DNA from: Eriocheir sinensis
Taxonomy: Eukaryota > Arthropoda > Malacostraca > Decapoda > Varunidae
Assembly (NCBI RefSeq): GCF_024679095.1
Contig: NC_066517.1
Coordinates: 18,812,550 to 18,876,549, forward strand
Direction of reading: 5' to 3'
Length of the DNA: 64,000 bases
Part shown: piece by piece, positions 1-34,935 of the stretch
How positions within the stretch are numbered: the stretch's first letter is position 1
How the letters are laid out: the number at the start of each line of letters is the position of its first letter
The notes under the pieces: generated by a model
Databases searched by the model: none
What the model was told of the DNA's origin: nothing
Seen by the model: the letters and a program-made list of their open reading frames with translations, nothing else
Translations under genes and position numbers: made by a program

Positions 1-249
1 TGAAACATCTACGTAAGAAATAATTCTTGATCATCATCAGTATTAAAGTAAAAAGTGTAAAGTAAAAGTAATTTATCTTCAGTTTATCCATGACACATTT
101 TATTTTTTGTAATTATATCAAGATAGATCTGGAGTTTCAAACTAGCTCACTTTTTTTCTTTTTTATCTACTCTGCGTGGTTAACGTGTTGCAATCATATT
201 CATATCAGTGTTTTGCCTCTGGTGTGATTTCTTTACCATTACAAAACGA

Positions 250-1360
250 AACTTGGCCACCTGTTTTTGTTCCACTTCACCTGCCATGCATCTATCGAAC
301 CTTGTAGTTATATATTCCTTTTTTTAATTTTCTTCATATGGCGCCGGTAAGCTTTCTTAATGGGGCCCGATGGTCGGCCCCAGCCCGTTGTGGCGCAGGC
401 AAATATTTTAGTGGCGCCATTTTGATTGGCTCATGCTGCTCTCACGGGGTCATCTTTGATCCTCTCTTTTAGAGGGAGAATTTAGAGTCCGGGTTGATAG
501 GTGAGCTTCAGAACAGGAGGTGTAGTCCTAGGCCACTCGGCGGTGACTGAAAAATCCCAGGTTGTGGCGGCGGACAGGATGTGAACCCGCGTCCTCCTGC
601 AAGCGACGCCCACACGCTATCCACTCAGCCACAGCCTCCCCGAAAATTGTCCACCTGTTAGTCACGTCACCTGTCATATCTACATCAAGCTTTGTAGTTA
701 TAAGTTCCTGTTCTACCTTCGAAATCTAGTCACCTGTTCCACTACCACCTCACCTTTCACACCTACAACGATCCTCAAAGTTAACTCTTCCTGTCCTGCC
801 TTACTCACAGTGCTACTAGAACACCTTTGAACCCTCAACTTTTCTCTAGCCTGTCCTGGAACACACCCTTTTTCTTCTTCTCCTTACTTTACTGTCTTGC
901 TTTGCCGTCAGTCTCGTTTAGTTTTCAAATCCATGTCTGCTCATCGAGGGGATTCTATTTTGGTCTACATCAGTTTTTTTTTAATTATTTCATTTTTCCT
1001 TTGTTGCCCTTTCGTGGATCTCAATAATAACAATAAGAGAAAACAATCACTTCACTTGTCTCGCACCTCACCTGAAATGTCTATAAAGCGCCTGATATTC
1101 ACACCTATTTCTCTCCCACTTCACCTGTTATACCTACGGAGAACCTAGAGTCACCTGTTCCTCAAGCACCTCCTCTGTAATGCCTTTCATATCCTTGGTA
1201 TATTTTCAAAACCCACCAGAATGTAGACGGTAAATTTTCAAGGGCGAACGGGTATACACAAAGAGAGCGAAGTCACCTATTCTCCATCCACCTCACGTGC
1301 GACAATATCTACAACAAACCTCGAAGTCACCTGTCCGTTCCCTTCGCACACCCGAGTCGC
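250..1360. repeat. Diverged CACCTG-rich tandem repeat upstream of gene A
   Basis: Loosely repeated blocks of the form CACCTGTTC, then CACCTCACCTG, then CTACAACGAACCTCGAAG recur at about 259, 652, 730, 1051, 1122, 1152, 1273 and 1328. Spacing is irregular and divergence high, so this is an old tandem array. CACCTG is an E-box of the Snail/ZEB type, but whether any copy is a functional site for gene A cannot be judged from sequence alone. A SINE has inserted into the array. Confidence 0.5.
338..641 (-). mobile_element. tRNA-derived SINE
   Basis: Read on the minus strand, the element starts near 641 with GGGGAGGCTGTGGCTGAGTGG. This includes a pol III A box (TGGCTGAGTGG, 621-631). A B box, GGATGTGAACCC on the plus strand (577-588), reads GGGTTCACATCC on the minus strand. 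A GC-rich non-tRNA body follows to about 340. Spacing and motif quality fit a SINE with a tRNA-like head. It is not a functional tRNA gene because no clean acceptor-stem pairing or terminator is evident. Target-site duplications are unclear. Confidence 0.7.
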
Positions 1361-1762
1361 CACACCTCAGCCCCGGAATAAAGTAGACGGGTGCTGGCTG
1401 GCGTCTCCTTAGGTAATCGCACGTAATCGGGGTAAAAAGCGACCCTTCCACTGCCTTACCGAAAGCTTTCAAGTCATCAAGCAAAAACGGATATTATCTC
1501 AGCACACTCTTTGGGTTGCAACGTCGCTTATAAAAGAAATCCCACTCGAAACTTTGGATTTACTGTAATATTTCTCTTCGTTATACTTTTCTGGGTGTTT
1601 GAGGTTAAGTTTGGTATTCTTGTAGTCTCGCCCAAGACCTTCTAAGAGCTTAAAGTGCCTTGGATGACACCAGAGGCAGCGTGAGGCCGTCAGATCGAGT
1701 TGGGGCACGAGCCAACCAGCGGCCGCGTGAAAGCTCCCTCCCTCCTCCCTCCTACACGAGCT

Positions 1763-1799
1763 TATATAAACGTGGCAGGGGCGAGCGTCTCCGATCAGT
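1763..1799 (+). promoter_or_regulatory. Core promoter of gene A (TATA plus TCAGT initiator)
   Basis: TATATAAA lies at 1763-1770 and the arthropod initiator TCAGT at 1795-1799. The initiator A is about 34 bases from the first T of the TATA box, the usual spacing. The predicted transcript start near 1797 gives a 5' leader of about 140 bases before the ATG at 1939. The good TATA/initiator pair suggests a strongly regulated gene, as is common for cuticle genes expressed around moulting. Confidence 0.75.
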
Positions 1800-1938
1800 G
1801 ATAAACAAGGGACGACACCGCGATGTTGTCACTCGAGGTCATGCAGTGAGCGAGTAGTTTTGAGCCAGAAGTCAGAGAAAAAGAGAAAAAAGGAAAGAGA
1901 GGGGAGTGACCCAACGCTTCCTCCCTCTCGGCTCGGAC

Positions 1939-25947
<24,009 letters not shown>

Positions 25948-26694
25948 GGGGGTACTCTTGTGTCTTGTGTTGTTTTATTGATAGTGACGGAATACGGGAA
26001 AACGAAAACCAGGTAAAGATAAGTCATAAGTTAGAAGGGCGGTGTTATACGAAGAGAATGAATGTTGTGTTAGTGTTAGTTAGTTATATAGAAGGGAATG
26101 GAGAGAAAGATTGCCGTGTTAGTAAGTGATATGAATGGGAATAAGGAAAGAGATGAGAGTAGGAAGAATGTTGTGTTAGTGTTAGTAAGTTATAAAAAAA
26201 AGGGAATGGGGAAGGAATAGGAAGTAAAAAGAAGGAATGTTGTGTTAGTATTAGTAATTCTCTTCACTTACATAAACCTGTTTCGCTATTTATAAGACAC
26301 AGTCATATTTATTTTGAAACTTGCACTTAATATGTCACGAAAGCCATCACATAATTTATTTCGTCATACCGTACGCGAAATACTCATTCATTATTATCAA
26401 AAGTCACAACTATAATAGAACCATGAACTTATTTAGTCATTTCCATTAACATATTTTGTAATTTATTTAAACCATGTAATCCATTATATTAATCTATCAT
26501 TAATTCAGACTAGGTAAACAACAAGATATTTAGTCAGTTAATTTAGACATGATAGAAGTAATCATGTTATTCTGTAAATTATTCTAAGTTTAACTGTCAT
26601 ACATGATTATTTGATTGTACTATTGTAAGATATTTAATATTGTTTTATTTATGTATACATATTTATAGAATAACATTATTGTACGATTCTGTTC

Positions 26695-26763
<69 letters not shown>

Positions 26764-26970
26764 CCTGTGGTGCATCAGATTAAGCATAAGTACGTTGCTC
26801 AGTCATTCCTTCACACACCCTTCGGTCCGTCTAATTATTGACGCAGTACAATAGTTCATTTAGTTTCGCTTCGTTTCATTACGTTTCGCTGTTCATGAGC
26901 CGCAGAAAATGTGCATCTCTCTCTCTCTGTAATATCTGGTCATCAGAATAAAACTAGTAATAAGTGCCTC
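25948..26970 (+). other. 3' untranslated region of gene A (predicted)
   Basis: AT-rich non-coding sequence from the stop codon to a polyadenylation signal at 26947. It includes three similar stretches with AATGTTGTGTTAGT (26060-26250) and a (GT)n tract at 26698-26760. No other gene is visible. Confidence 0.45.
26947..26952 (+). terminator. Candidate poly(A) signal of gene A
   Basis: AATAAA followed within about 25 bases by a T/G-rich stretch (CTTGTTTTGTTCCTG). It lies 1 kb after the stop; earlier canonical signals were not found. Confidence 0.45.
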
Positions 26971-26993
26971 GCTTGTTTTGTTCCTGCCTTGAA

Positions 26994-27127
<134 letters not shown>

Positions 27128-27384
27128 CGTGACCCCAACAATCGCAAGACATAAACGAAAGACTAATCAATAAGAAACAACGAACAAGTAGTGAGGCAAG
27201 TAAAAAAAAAAAAAAAAGAGTAAATCATCAATATGTAATCAATGATGTTAATAGAAAAAAAAAACAAGATAAAACATTACAAATTGCATATATGAGTGGG
27301 AGGGTGTTTTTTTCTGTCAACAATACGTAATCACAAAATATCAAAGACAAAAAAAAAAATACAAATATATTTATAAAGTGTGTG

Positions 27385-27422
<38 letters not shown>

Positions 27423-28501
27423 CCATATTGCTTTACTTACCCTAGAATGTCCCTGCTTGCCGCTCCTGTCCTCCACGGCAATGCTTGTTTCCACACACAC
27501 ACACATTGAATCACTTTTTAAATCCCTCGTTTAAATCTCACACGCGCGCGGCCATTTAAACCATTCATGGAAACCCGCCTCTTTAAACCCACCCATAAAA
27601 CAAACCATAAATAGCCACACGAACAAAAATAAAATCACGAAAACATTACACAAATTAAATACTACAAAACGCATCTTTACTTTTAAAAACAAAATCGCTA
27701 ACACTCGGTTATGTAAAAGACGCCACACAAACGGGGTGGAACTGGTCGTCATGGCAACCGCACCGCCGGAGGGCTCACCACGGCTAGACAGTTAAACTCG
27801 CTCTTCTTTGGCTCACAGAAAGTTTACCACAGGATGTCTTTTACTCAGGGGCTCACATTATGTTCAGTAACGCTCACTTTACCTCCACACGTCCCAGCAA
27901 CCCCCACAGTGCGTAAATACTCGCGTTATTAAGTGAATGTTAACGAACGTCCCACGCCCACCTGTATCTCTCGTGTGTTTGAGCGGGGCAGGGCTACCAA
28001 CATGGCGTGCACCCCGGTCAGGATTGCCAACCTTATTTATGCTGTTATTGTAAGTATTATTGAGGTTATTGAGGGTAGTGAGAGGGATATAAGTTTTATT
28101 TTAGACATAAATAGGATAAATATTGAAGTGTGTTGTCTCCTAGCCTGTTTTTTCTTTTATTTCCATTTAACCTCCGAGTTGGTTCTTCTTCTTCTTCTCC
28201 TTCTTCTTTTCTTCTTTCTTCTTCTTCTTCCTTCTCTTCTTCTTCTTCTTCATTTTCTTCATTTTCATCTTCTTCTTCTTCTTCTTTTGACCTGTTCCAC
28301 TTTGTATCGTTTCTTCGGTCCTCCTCGGTTCTTCCTTACACTTAAGATACTTCACTACGAACACTTAGTTACTTCACTGCGCACACTTACACACTCCACT
28401 TTGCCTTGCACTTTGTTTTTCCTTCCACTGCTTCCACTGACTGTCGCTTTTCGCTTTTCTTTTCCTATGTTTTGTTTCATTTCACTTTCCGTTCGTTTCC
28501 C

Positions 28502-28507
28502 TTTATT
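28502..28507 (-). terminator. Possible poly(A) signal of gene C
   Basis: TTTATT on the plus strand reads AATAAA on the minus strand, about 410 bases after the gene C stop. It is the nearest canonical hexamer I see; an AATATA variant closer to the stop (about 28893) could serve instead. Confidence 0.25.
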
Positions 28508-28916
28508 TCGCTTCCCTGATTCCCCCTTTACGTTCTTTTCCATGCTTATTTTTGCCACTGAAGAATGTTGACCGTTCATACATTGTTTTTCTCCTTTTTT
28601 TCCTTTTTTTTCTCTTTTTAATCTGATTTCTTGATTTTGAAACGCCCTATCAGCCTGCAATATCAGCTTCCTTATTTGTTCCTTATTTCATCTTATATTC
28701 ACTCTCTTTGATTTCTTCTTTTCATTATTTTCACTATGTTGTTGTTGTTGTTGTAAATATTATATCTCCTCTTTCTCTCCTTTCTCCTCTTTCTCTTCCT
28801 CATCATCCTTTAGTAAAATGGAGGAATGGATTGTCTTTTTCTTTTCTCTTTATCTTCAAGTCTGTCTTCTTTTCCCGCAGCAAAAGAAAAAAAATATATT
28901 AACTAGTCCGTGGGAG

Positions 28917-29555
28917 TTACTGTCTTCGAGGGAATGATCCGAGGAGGGAGTTTGTCGGTGTCGGGGTGAGAGGAGGGAGAAAGGAGGTAGGGAAGGTGAA
29001 CCGTCTACCTGTATTCTCCCTCACGTGGACAGGTAAAGGGAGGGGGAAGATTTTAGGCCGTCCAGGTGAGCTTACGTTGATTAGTCTCAATTGTACCTGT
29101 TGTTTATCCTCATCTTGTTCCTCATCATCATCATCCGCTTCCTCTTCATTCTCTTCTTCTTGTATTCTTTTTCCATATTCCTTTTCATCGTCTTCAAGTT
29201 CGTTTTCTTCTTCATATTCCAGTGTTCTCCCTAAGTTATCCTCTTTTTCCTCGTATTTTTCTTCGTCTTCCTCATCGTCTTCTTCCTCCTCGTCACTATC
29301 ATCACTATCACCTTCACTATCATCGTCATCGTCTTCGTCGCTGTTTACATCTTCTTCGGAACTGCTATCATCATCATCCTCATCTTCATCACTATCTTCA
29401 TCACTATTTTCATCACTCTCTTCGTCCTCCTCAGAAGATTGCGAGTCCTCTTCCTCCTCCTTCTCCTCCAACACTCGCAGAAGCCTCGCCGTCCTCTCGT
29501 AGTGCCTCAAAAACTCCTCCTTCGCCTTCGCCACGTCCGGGGTGTCCTGTGGGGG
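28917..29555 (-). CDS. Gene C exon 4 (acidic tail)
   Basis: 212 codons plus stop, from acceptor CTTCCCCCGGGCAG. It starts PPQDTPDVAKAKEEFLRHYE and continues with Asp/Glu/Ser runs such as SDEDDDDDSEGDSDDSDEEE. The minus strand is GA-rich, and the complementary CTT/CTC-rich strand is open in other frames for that reason only. Confidence 0.88.
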   Translation of the reverse strand, partial: PPQDTPDVAKAKEEFLRHYERTARLLRVLEEKEEEEDSQSSEEDEESDENSDEDSDEDEDDDDSSSEEDVNSDEDDDDDSEGDSDDSDEEEEDDEEDEEKYEEKEDNLGRTLEYEEENELEDDEKEYGKRIQEEENEEEADDDDEEQDEDKQQVQLRLINVSSPGRPKIFPLPLPVHVRENTGRRFTFPTSFLPPLTPTPTNSLLGSFPRRQ

Positions 29556-31041
29556 CTGCCCGGGGGAAGAAATGGAAAGGAAAGGAAGGGAAAGACTATG
29601 AATCTGTAATGAAGACGTCAGGGTGGGATAGCAAGGAATATATGTTAAAGCTCCATGACAGACTCTCCAGGCAAAATAGAAAGAAAGAGAGGAAAAAAGG
29701 AAAGTCTGTGAACCGATAACCAAGAACTTCAGACAAATATAAAACTGAAGATGAGAGGAAACATCTGAAACCAGTCGTCGAAATCTCTAGAGGAAAGAAA
29801 ATAGAAAATGGGTAAAATTTGTGCACCAGTACCGGAAGCCCCCAGACGATAGAGGCAGAAAAGAGAGCGTAAAAGTTTGTTCCTGTGTGATGTATACATT
29901 CCATGGGTTTGTAGTGGACAGGTGGGGGGGGGGGGCTACACTCCCACACCTCTGCTAAACACCCACGCAGCCCTGGGACAGAGTGGAGTCAAAGGACACA
30001 AACACCCACCTGAGGCAGAGCGTCGCTTCTGGCCCGGAACCCATTATGGTCAGCGTCGTAAGTCACGGACACTTCACGCCCGACCTTGTCCACGAAGGAG
30101 TACGTGCCCGTCACCTGTGCGAAGAAATAAGAAAGAAAAGAAATTGAAAGGCCATGAACCTGTGACGGTGAACGAAAGAAAAGAAAGGAAATGAGAGAAA
30201 AGACAGAGAAGATCTAACAAATATACGATAACACGATCAATGCACAATCTAACATCACAATCACCAGTAACCATTATATTTTCTAATCTCCTTTTTCTGT
30301 TTCGATTCTCCCTCACCCACCTTGCCCTGCTCGTCTCTGTGCTCGAGTCTCTCCTGCTGCGGGAGAGAGAAGGAGAACTTGTAGGAGCCTTGAGGGCCCT
30401 GGGAGGCCGTCTGTGTCACGCCCTTGAAGCTGGAGAGGAGAGGACCCTTGAAGGTGCTCTGGGCGGCCGCTTGGAGGCACCACCAGCCCGCCGCCACCAC
30501 CACCGCCGTCACACATATCTAGGAGGGAGAAAGGGACGAGGCCTCTGTCATCCGCCTGTTTGTGTGTGTTCATGGGATGTCAATTTGATTTCAGTCCCTA
30601 AATCCTCTTAAAATGTGTATTTGTGTATTCCTAGCATAATATATCTGTTACTTCTTTAATGATCAAGCATTTGACGTACAAATCAGTAAGAAACCACGAT
30701 ACTAAACGAAATAATACTACATGAAAACAGAAAGCACAAGCAAACGCGCAGGAAGAATTATAATACAACACACGAGTCCTCGTAAAATTCACACATACAT
30801 AAAAAACAAACAGACAAACAAGCAATCAAACAAACACGTAGAAAAGGCAGATATTCAAAGCAGAAAACTTATCAGGCATCCACCAACGAAATTTCTACTG
30901 AGTTGGTCGTTTTCAATTTCAACAACCAAATACACACACACACACACAAAAAAAAAAAATCTACACACTCTACCACTCTATCTTCAGGAGGAGGATCAAA
31001 CACCATCTTCGCCTCACCGTAACAGGTTTAGATCCCATCAT
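28917..31041 (-). CDS. Gene C: RR cuticle protein with acidic tail (about 321 aa); join of four exons
   Basis: Minus-strand join 31041-31018, 30518-30321, 30114-30010, 29555-28917, all phase 0 with GT/AG borders. The signal peptide is MMGSKPVT plus ICVTAVVVAAGWWCLQAAA. The RR module (about residues 54-107) reads YKFSFSLPQQERLEHRDEQG, then VTGTYSFVDKVGREVSVTYD and ADHNGFRARSDALPQ. After PPQDTPDV and a helical stretch (EEFLRHYERTARLLRVLEEK), residues 140-270 are almost all Asp, Glu and Ser. A basic/Pro tail ends LLGSFPRRQ. Family knowledge: RR domains bind chitin, and crayfish calcification-associated peptides pair RR with acidic sequence. Inferred role: secreted protein that ties mineral to chitin. 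It is convergent with gene A and tandem with gene B. Confidence 0.85.
30010..30114 (-). CDS. Gene C exon 3 (core of RR module)
   Basis: 35 codons between acceptor TTCTTCGCACAG and donor GTGGGTGTTTG, the same length and phase as gene B exon 3. It contains the diagnostic G-T-Y-S-F, V-T-Y-x-A-D-x-x-G-F and A-L-P residues. Confidence 0.9.
30321..30518 (-). CDS. Gene C exon 2
   Basis: 66 codons between acceptor CCTTTCTCCCTCCTAG and donor GTGGGTGAGG. It carries the hydrophobic signal core, a short Ser/Gly spacer and the first half of the RR module ending HRDEQGK. Confidence 0.88.
31018..31041 (-). CDS. Gene C exon 1 (MMGSKPVT)
   Basis: Eight codons from the first of two adjacent ATGs to ACG, followed by donor GTGAGGCG. 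It completes the signal peptide begun by exon 2's hydrophobic stretch and lies about 125 bases downstream of a TATA box. Exon 2 has no usable start codon of its own, since its first codon is ATA after a clean CTCCCTCCTAG acceptor. Confidence 0.7.
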
Positions 31042-31164
31042 GCACACGTTATGGATCACTAGTAAGCTTTAGTGGTCTTGGAGAGTCTTGAGGTGCCCCG
31101 AATCAGCGACACCTGCCAATGGCCCGCCCTGATGAGCACTACCACACACCCATAGCCTTCGACC

Positions 31165-31172
31165 CTTTATAT
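31165..31172 (-). promoter_or_regulatory. TATA box of gene C
   Basis: The minus strand reads ATATAAAG in a GGAT...GGTCG context, about 125 bases before the gene C ATG. A start near 31135-31142 would give a leader of about 95-100 bases. No clear TCAGT initiator is visible at the expected place. Confidence 0.6.
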
Positions 31173-31399
31173 CCTGCCACTAAGAGGATCAAATAACACC
31201 TTGAACCCATTCACATAACCCATATACTGAAGGGTACGTTGGATATGAGTTCTGATGTCATTGATGGGTTCTGATTCTATTTGACTGTTTTGTGGTGTTG
31301 TGAAGTTTATGGTGAGCTACTTATTTTTTTTGTGTGTGTGTTTAAAGGTGAAATGATGAGTACGAAGATTGTTAGTTTGTGACCTTGAGTGAGTGAATG

Positions 31400-31790
31400 A
31401 GTGAGTGTGTGAGTGAGGGATGGAGGGAGAAAAAAAGGAAGGCAATGAACGAATGAAATGACGGAGGGAGAAAATGTGTGAAAAACTGAAAAAAATAAAT
31501 GAGTGAGAGTGATTGAGTGTAGAAGGGTATGAATGAAAAAAAATGAAGGATGAATATGAAAAGGAGTTGAAGAAAATACGAGTGTTTAAATAAAGAAAAA
31601 TGTATAAATGATTGAATAAGTTAATGAGAGACAGAGTGAGCGAGGAAGGGAATGAATAAGAAAATGAGGGACTGAATACGAAAAGGAGTTGAAAAAAATA
31701 CGAAGGTTTAAATAAAGAAAAAAATGTATAAATGATTAAGTTGATGAGGAACAGAGTGAGTAAGGGAGTGAGTAAATGAGTTCCTAAAGC
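31400..31790. repeat. Tandem repeat, unit about 122 bp, two to three copies
   Basis: GAATATGAAAAGGAGTTGAA at about 31551 and GAATACGAAAAGGAGTTGAA at about 31673, each followed by GTTTAAATAAAGAAAAA and ATGTATAAATGATT. Intergenic between genes C and B. The sequence 31800-32790 around it is low-complexity (GA-rich at 32220-32480) with no gene. Confidence 0.7.
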
Positions 31791-32797
31791 CAAGTTAATG
31801 TTGAACCCTCTGTTCCCAACCCGCTTAGAAAATCCGTGTGCAGTAACGGATATATATTTTTTTTTTGACAGTCTACCATTAATAAAAGTGAAGAGCTGTT
31901 AGAACATGAACCTTTACTCTTTTTTTTTAACTGTGATTATGACAAAAAAGTGACGCGAATACTACCTACTACTACTACTACTACAACTATTACTATCGAG
32001 ACCACTACTACTACCAAAACAAAGGTTAATTAAGCCAATACACAGGTAAACACAGCTAAGGAACAAAGGTGACATCCAGGTGAGCCACAAGCACTCAGCC
32101 AGGCGGGACAGGCTGGACAGGTGAGGAGTGAAGGTGTTCCTCAGGTGTAACTTTACCTGTCACTAGAAGGGGAAAGTGTCCATAAGGCGAGGACGACCTG
32201 AAGGGAGCCACTACACACACGAAAGGGCAGTAAGAGATAGGGAGAGGGAAGGAGGGCCAGAGGGGGGGAGGAGGAGAAGGTAGGGTAAGAGAAGAAAAGA
32301 GGGGAATAGGAGGGAGGAAGGAAGGGAGGACTATAGGGAAGGAAAACAGAATATAGGGTAAGGAATATATGGTGAGAGAAGGAGAGAGAAGGGGAGAGAG
32401 GGTAAAAGGAGGAATGAAGGAAGGGATATAGGGAAGGAAAGTGAAAAGAGAAGGGAAGATGGAATATAAAGTAAAGCAATAGACAGAAAGAGTTATTTTC
32501 AAGATAGATGAAACAAGAAAATAAAACGAAGAGGTAATCAGAGGAAAAAAGGAAAAAAAGTGGGGATATGCTGAAACTGAAAACGGAAAAAAGAAAGAAT
32601 AATTGAGAGGAAGCAAAATTAATTAACGAATGTAGGAGACGCAAAAAAAAAAATGGAAATAAGGAGAAAACAAAGAAAACAAAGTAAATAATTGTGAAGA
32701 TTTTTATTACCATTTCCTGTTCCCAAGAAAAATAATACTCTCTCATATATATTTTAAAGTCTACATAAATACTATAAGAAGCACCTCATGAGAACAC

Positions 32798-32807
32798 ACA
32801 CACACAC

Positions 32808-32867
<60 letters not shown>
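32798..32867. repeat. (CA)n microsatellite just downstream of gene B
   Basis: CA on the plus strand is a TG tract on the gene B sense strand, beginning about 35 bases after the predicted poly(A) signal. That is where a GU-rich downstream element would act. Confidence 0.9.
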
Positions 32868-32869
<2 letters not shown>

Positions 32870-32902
32870 CACACACGTTCACACAAATACACTAACTGAT
32901 TC

Positions 32903-32908
32903 TTTATT
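32903..32908 (-). terminator. Poly(A) signal of gene B
   Basis: TTTATT on the plus strand reads AATAAA on the minus strand, about 125 bases after the gene B stop. A long TG tract follows on the same strand as a likely GU-rich downstream element. Confidence 0.55.
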
Positions 32909-33029
32909 CAAATCCATAAATAATAATAGAATCTCTAATACCCTTTTCAGCGATAGGTCAAGGAAGGGAAGGTCTTGGAGTCCGTGGGAAACCGTAGGAC
33001 TCCTTCAGGACCCTGCCAAGGACTCCTAC

Positions 33030-33644
33030 TCACTGCTTGCCGGAGGAAAACTGAAGGAAATTCGGGAAGAGAGAACCACTGCTTCCCGATTTCTTTGAGA
33101 AGCCGCTGTAGGATGTTGAAGGGGAACTGAAGAAAAAGTGCGTCTTCTTATGTTGCGCCTTTTCTTCTCCTTCTCCTTCTCCCACTTCTTCCTCACCCTC
33201 TTCTACTTCTTGCTCCTTACCCTCTTCTTCTTCTTCCACTGCTCCTTCCTCTTCCTCTTCGTTATCAGTGTAGTAGAAATCCTCGTAGTTCTCCTCTTCT
33301 CCCTCCTCTTCCTCTTCCTCCTCTTCATTCACGTTGGCAAAATGGAAGTCTCCCTCCTCCCCCTCTTCTTCACCCTCTTCTTCCTCAGCCTCTTCACCCT
33401 CACCCTCCTCCCCCTCTTCTTCTTCTTCCTCCTCCTCGTCTTCATCCTCCTCCTCTTCATTGCTTTCCTCGTCATCGTCTTCCTGAGAGCTGGAGCTGGA
33501 GTCACTTTCGCTGCTGGAACTCTCGTCGTCGTCGTAGCTGTAGTCCTCCTCCTCGTTCAGGGCCTCGAGAAGCTTGGCGGTCCTGTCGTAGTAATTCAGG
33601 AACGTTGCGCGAGCGGCAGCCACATCAGGAGTGTCTTCAGGTGC
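33030..33644 (-). CDS. Gene B exon 4 (acidic tail)
   Basis: 204 codons plus stop after acceptor CCGCCCCCTTAG. Glu is coded by mixed GAA and GAG, giving a GA-rich sense strand. The final 40 residues change to Ser, Phe, Lys and Gly. Confidence 0.88.
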   Translation of the reverse strand, partial: APEDTPDVAAARATFLNYYDRTAKLLEALNEEEDYSYDDDESSSSESDSSSSSQEDDDEESNEEEEDEDEEEEEEEEGEEGEGEEAEEEEGEEEGEEGDFHFANVNEEEEEEEEGEEENYEDFYYTDNEEEEEGAVEEEEEGKEQEVEEGEEEVGEGEGEEKAQHKKTHFFFSSPSTSYSGFSKKSGSSGSLFPNFLQFSSGKQ

Positions 33645-34722
33645 CTAAGGGGGCGGAAGAAGAAGGTTGAAGAAGAGTCAGGAGGAGCAGAGAGTAGAGA
33701 GAAGAGCTCTATACGAAGAAACAATGAGTATAAGATGAGTTTGCAGAAGGACTAAAACGAGTGAAGAATAAGGGATGAGTTGCAGATGGATAGGATAGAG
33801 GAAAATAATCGGAGAGGCGGAGATTGAAGAAGAGCAAAAGGAAGAAAGAATAAATGGAAAAGCGGCACAGGAGGAGGCAATAAGCATGCGGGATGAGTTA
33901 GAAGAGGGATAAATACGAACGATGAGGATGGAATGCCTTGCAGAGGGTTATGACATATGAAAGGAACTGGATATGATGAAGGAGCAAAGTTTGGACTGAA
34001 TAATAGTGCAAAACTACGATAAGAAACAATAGATAACGGATGATCTTGATGAAGGACAAAATAGATAAAACAAGGATAGGACAAAGTGGTTAGCTTGTAA
34101 AACGGATAACTTAGTAGTGACAGAAAGACAGAAAGATAAAGGGTACAATAGGATGAAGGACTGAATGGCAAGGTAGATGTGAATGAGGTAACTAATTAAG
34201 ATGGGACAAGGAAAGCCGGTGACAGCTGGCAAGGGAAAGTGACACGCCCTGGAAAGTCTGACTCACCTTCGGCAGGGCGTCACTCTCGGCCCTGAAGCCA
34301 TCATGATCGGCAGTGTAGCGGACAGACACTTCCTCTCCGACGGGATCCACGAAGGCGTAAGAACCGGTCACCTGACGAAGGAAGACCGCAGGTGTTAGAG
34401 GACAGGTAGACAGCTGATTCATTAGAACGTTTGACTAGATTTACATTACAACATTAGAACATTAGAACATTAAACTCAGAACCTCACAAGCCCTCACCTT
34501 TCCGTTTTCGTCCCTCTGTTCGGTCCTCTCCTGCTGCGGGAGTGAGAAGGCGAATCTGTAGGTGCCATCAGGACCACGGAGCAACTCATTCTGCGAACTC
34601 CTGAAGGTGGACAACAGGTGTGTGGGGTCATCCTGGGTATTGGAAGGGGTCTCTGAGGGGGCCTTGGAGGGAATGTAGGCGGCTGACGTGATCCCCGCCA
34701 ATACCACAACGGCCGCGACCAC
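33030..34722 (-). CDS. Gene B: RR cuticle protein with acidic tail (exons 2-4)
   Basis: Minus-strand exons 34722-34498, 34371-34267, 33644-33030, phase 0 with GT/AG borders, giving 314 residues. The start exon must lie upstream; the candidate at 50577-50630 would add nine (about 323 aa). Exon 2 opens with VVAAVVVLAGITSA, a signal-peptide core. The RR module reads YRFAFSLPQQERTEQRDENG, then VTGSYAFVDPVGEEVSVRYT and ADHDGFRAESDALPK. The tail starts APEDTPDV and FLNYYDRTAKLLEALNEEED, then is mostly Glu with Asp and Ser, with an insert DFHFANVN. It ends in a Ser/Phe/Lys segment (GSLFPNFLQFSSGKQ). It is a paralogue of gene C in length, intron positions and tail type. Inferred role: chitin-anchored calcium-binding cuticle protein. 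Confidence 0.85.
34267..34371 (-). CDS. Gene B exon 3 (core of RR module)
   Basis: 35 codons between acceptor CCTTCGTCAG and donor GTGAGTCAG. It has the best-preserved RR residues in the window. Confidence 0.9.
34498..34722 (-). CDS. Gene B exon 2
   Basis: 75 codons between acceptor CCCTTCTTCAG and donor GTGAGGGCTTG. It carries the signal core, the spacer YIPSKAPSETPSNTQDDPTH and the first half of the RR module. Confidence 0.88.
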
Positions 34723-34859
34723 CTGAAGAAGGGAAGAAAAAGGTGTGTAAGTTACCTTTGGAGTTTTAATTTGGTAAGGTGACACGGATCAAGTAAAGGA
34801 GATCAGGTGACACTCCTTACTCTTGATATAACGAAGAACACCTGTGGAAAGAAGGATAA

Positions 34860-34861
<2 letters not shown>

Positions 34862-34933
<72 letters not shown>
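34862..34933. repeat. (GT)n microsatellite 5' of gene B exon 2
   Basis: About 36 GT units, 140 bases from the exon 2 acceptor. From 34940 to 37150 I see no gene: AT-rich sequence, a pyrimidine-rich stretch at 35930-36260 and a 60-bp repeat in three diverged copies at about 36480-36640. Confidence 0.95.

Positions 34934-34935
<2 letters not shown>

Noticed and set aside
577..631. Functional tRNA gene
   Set aside because: A and B boxes are present but the acceptor and anticodon stems do not pair and no T-run terminator follows; better explained as a SINE head.
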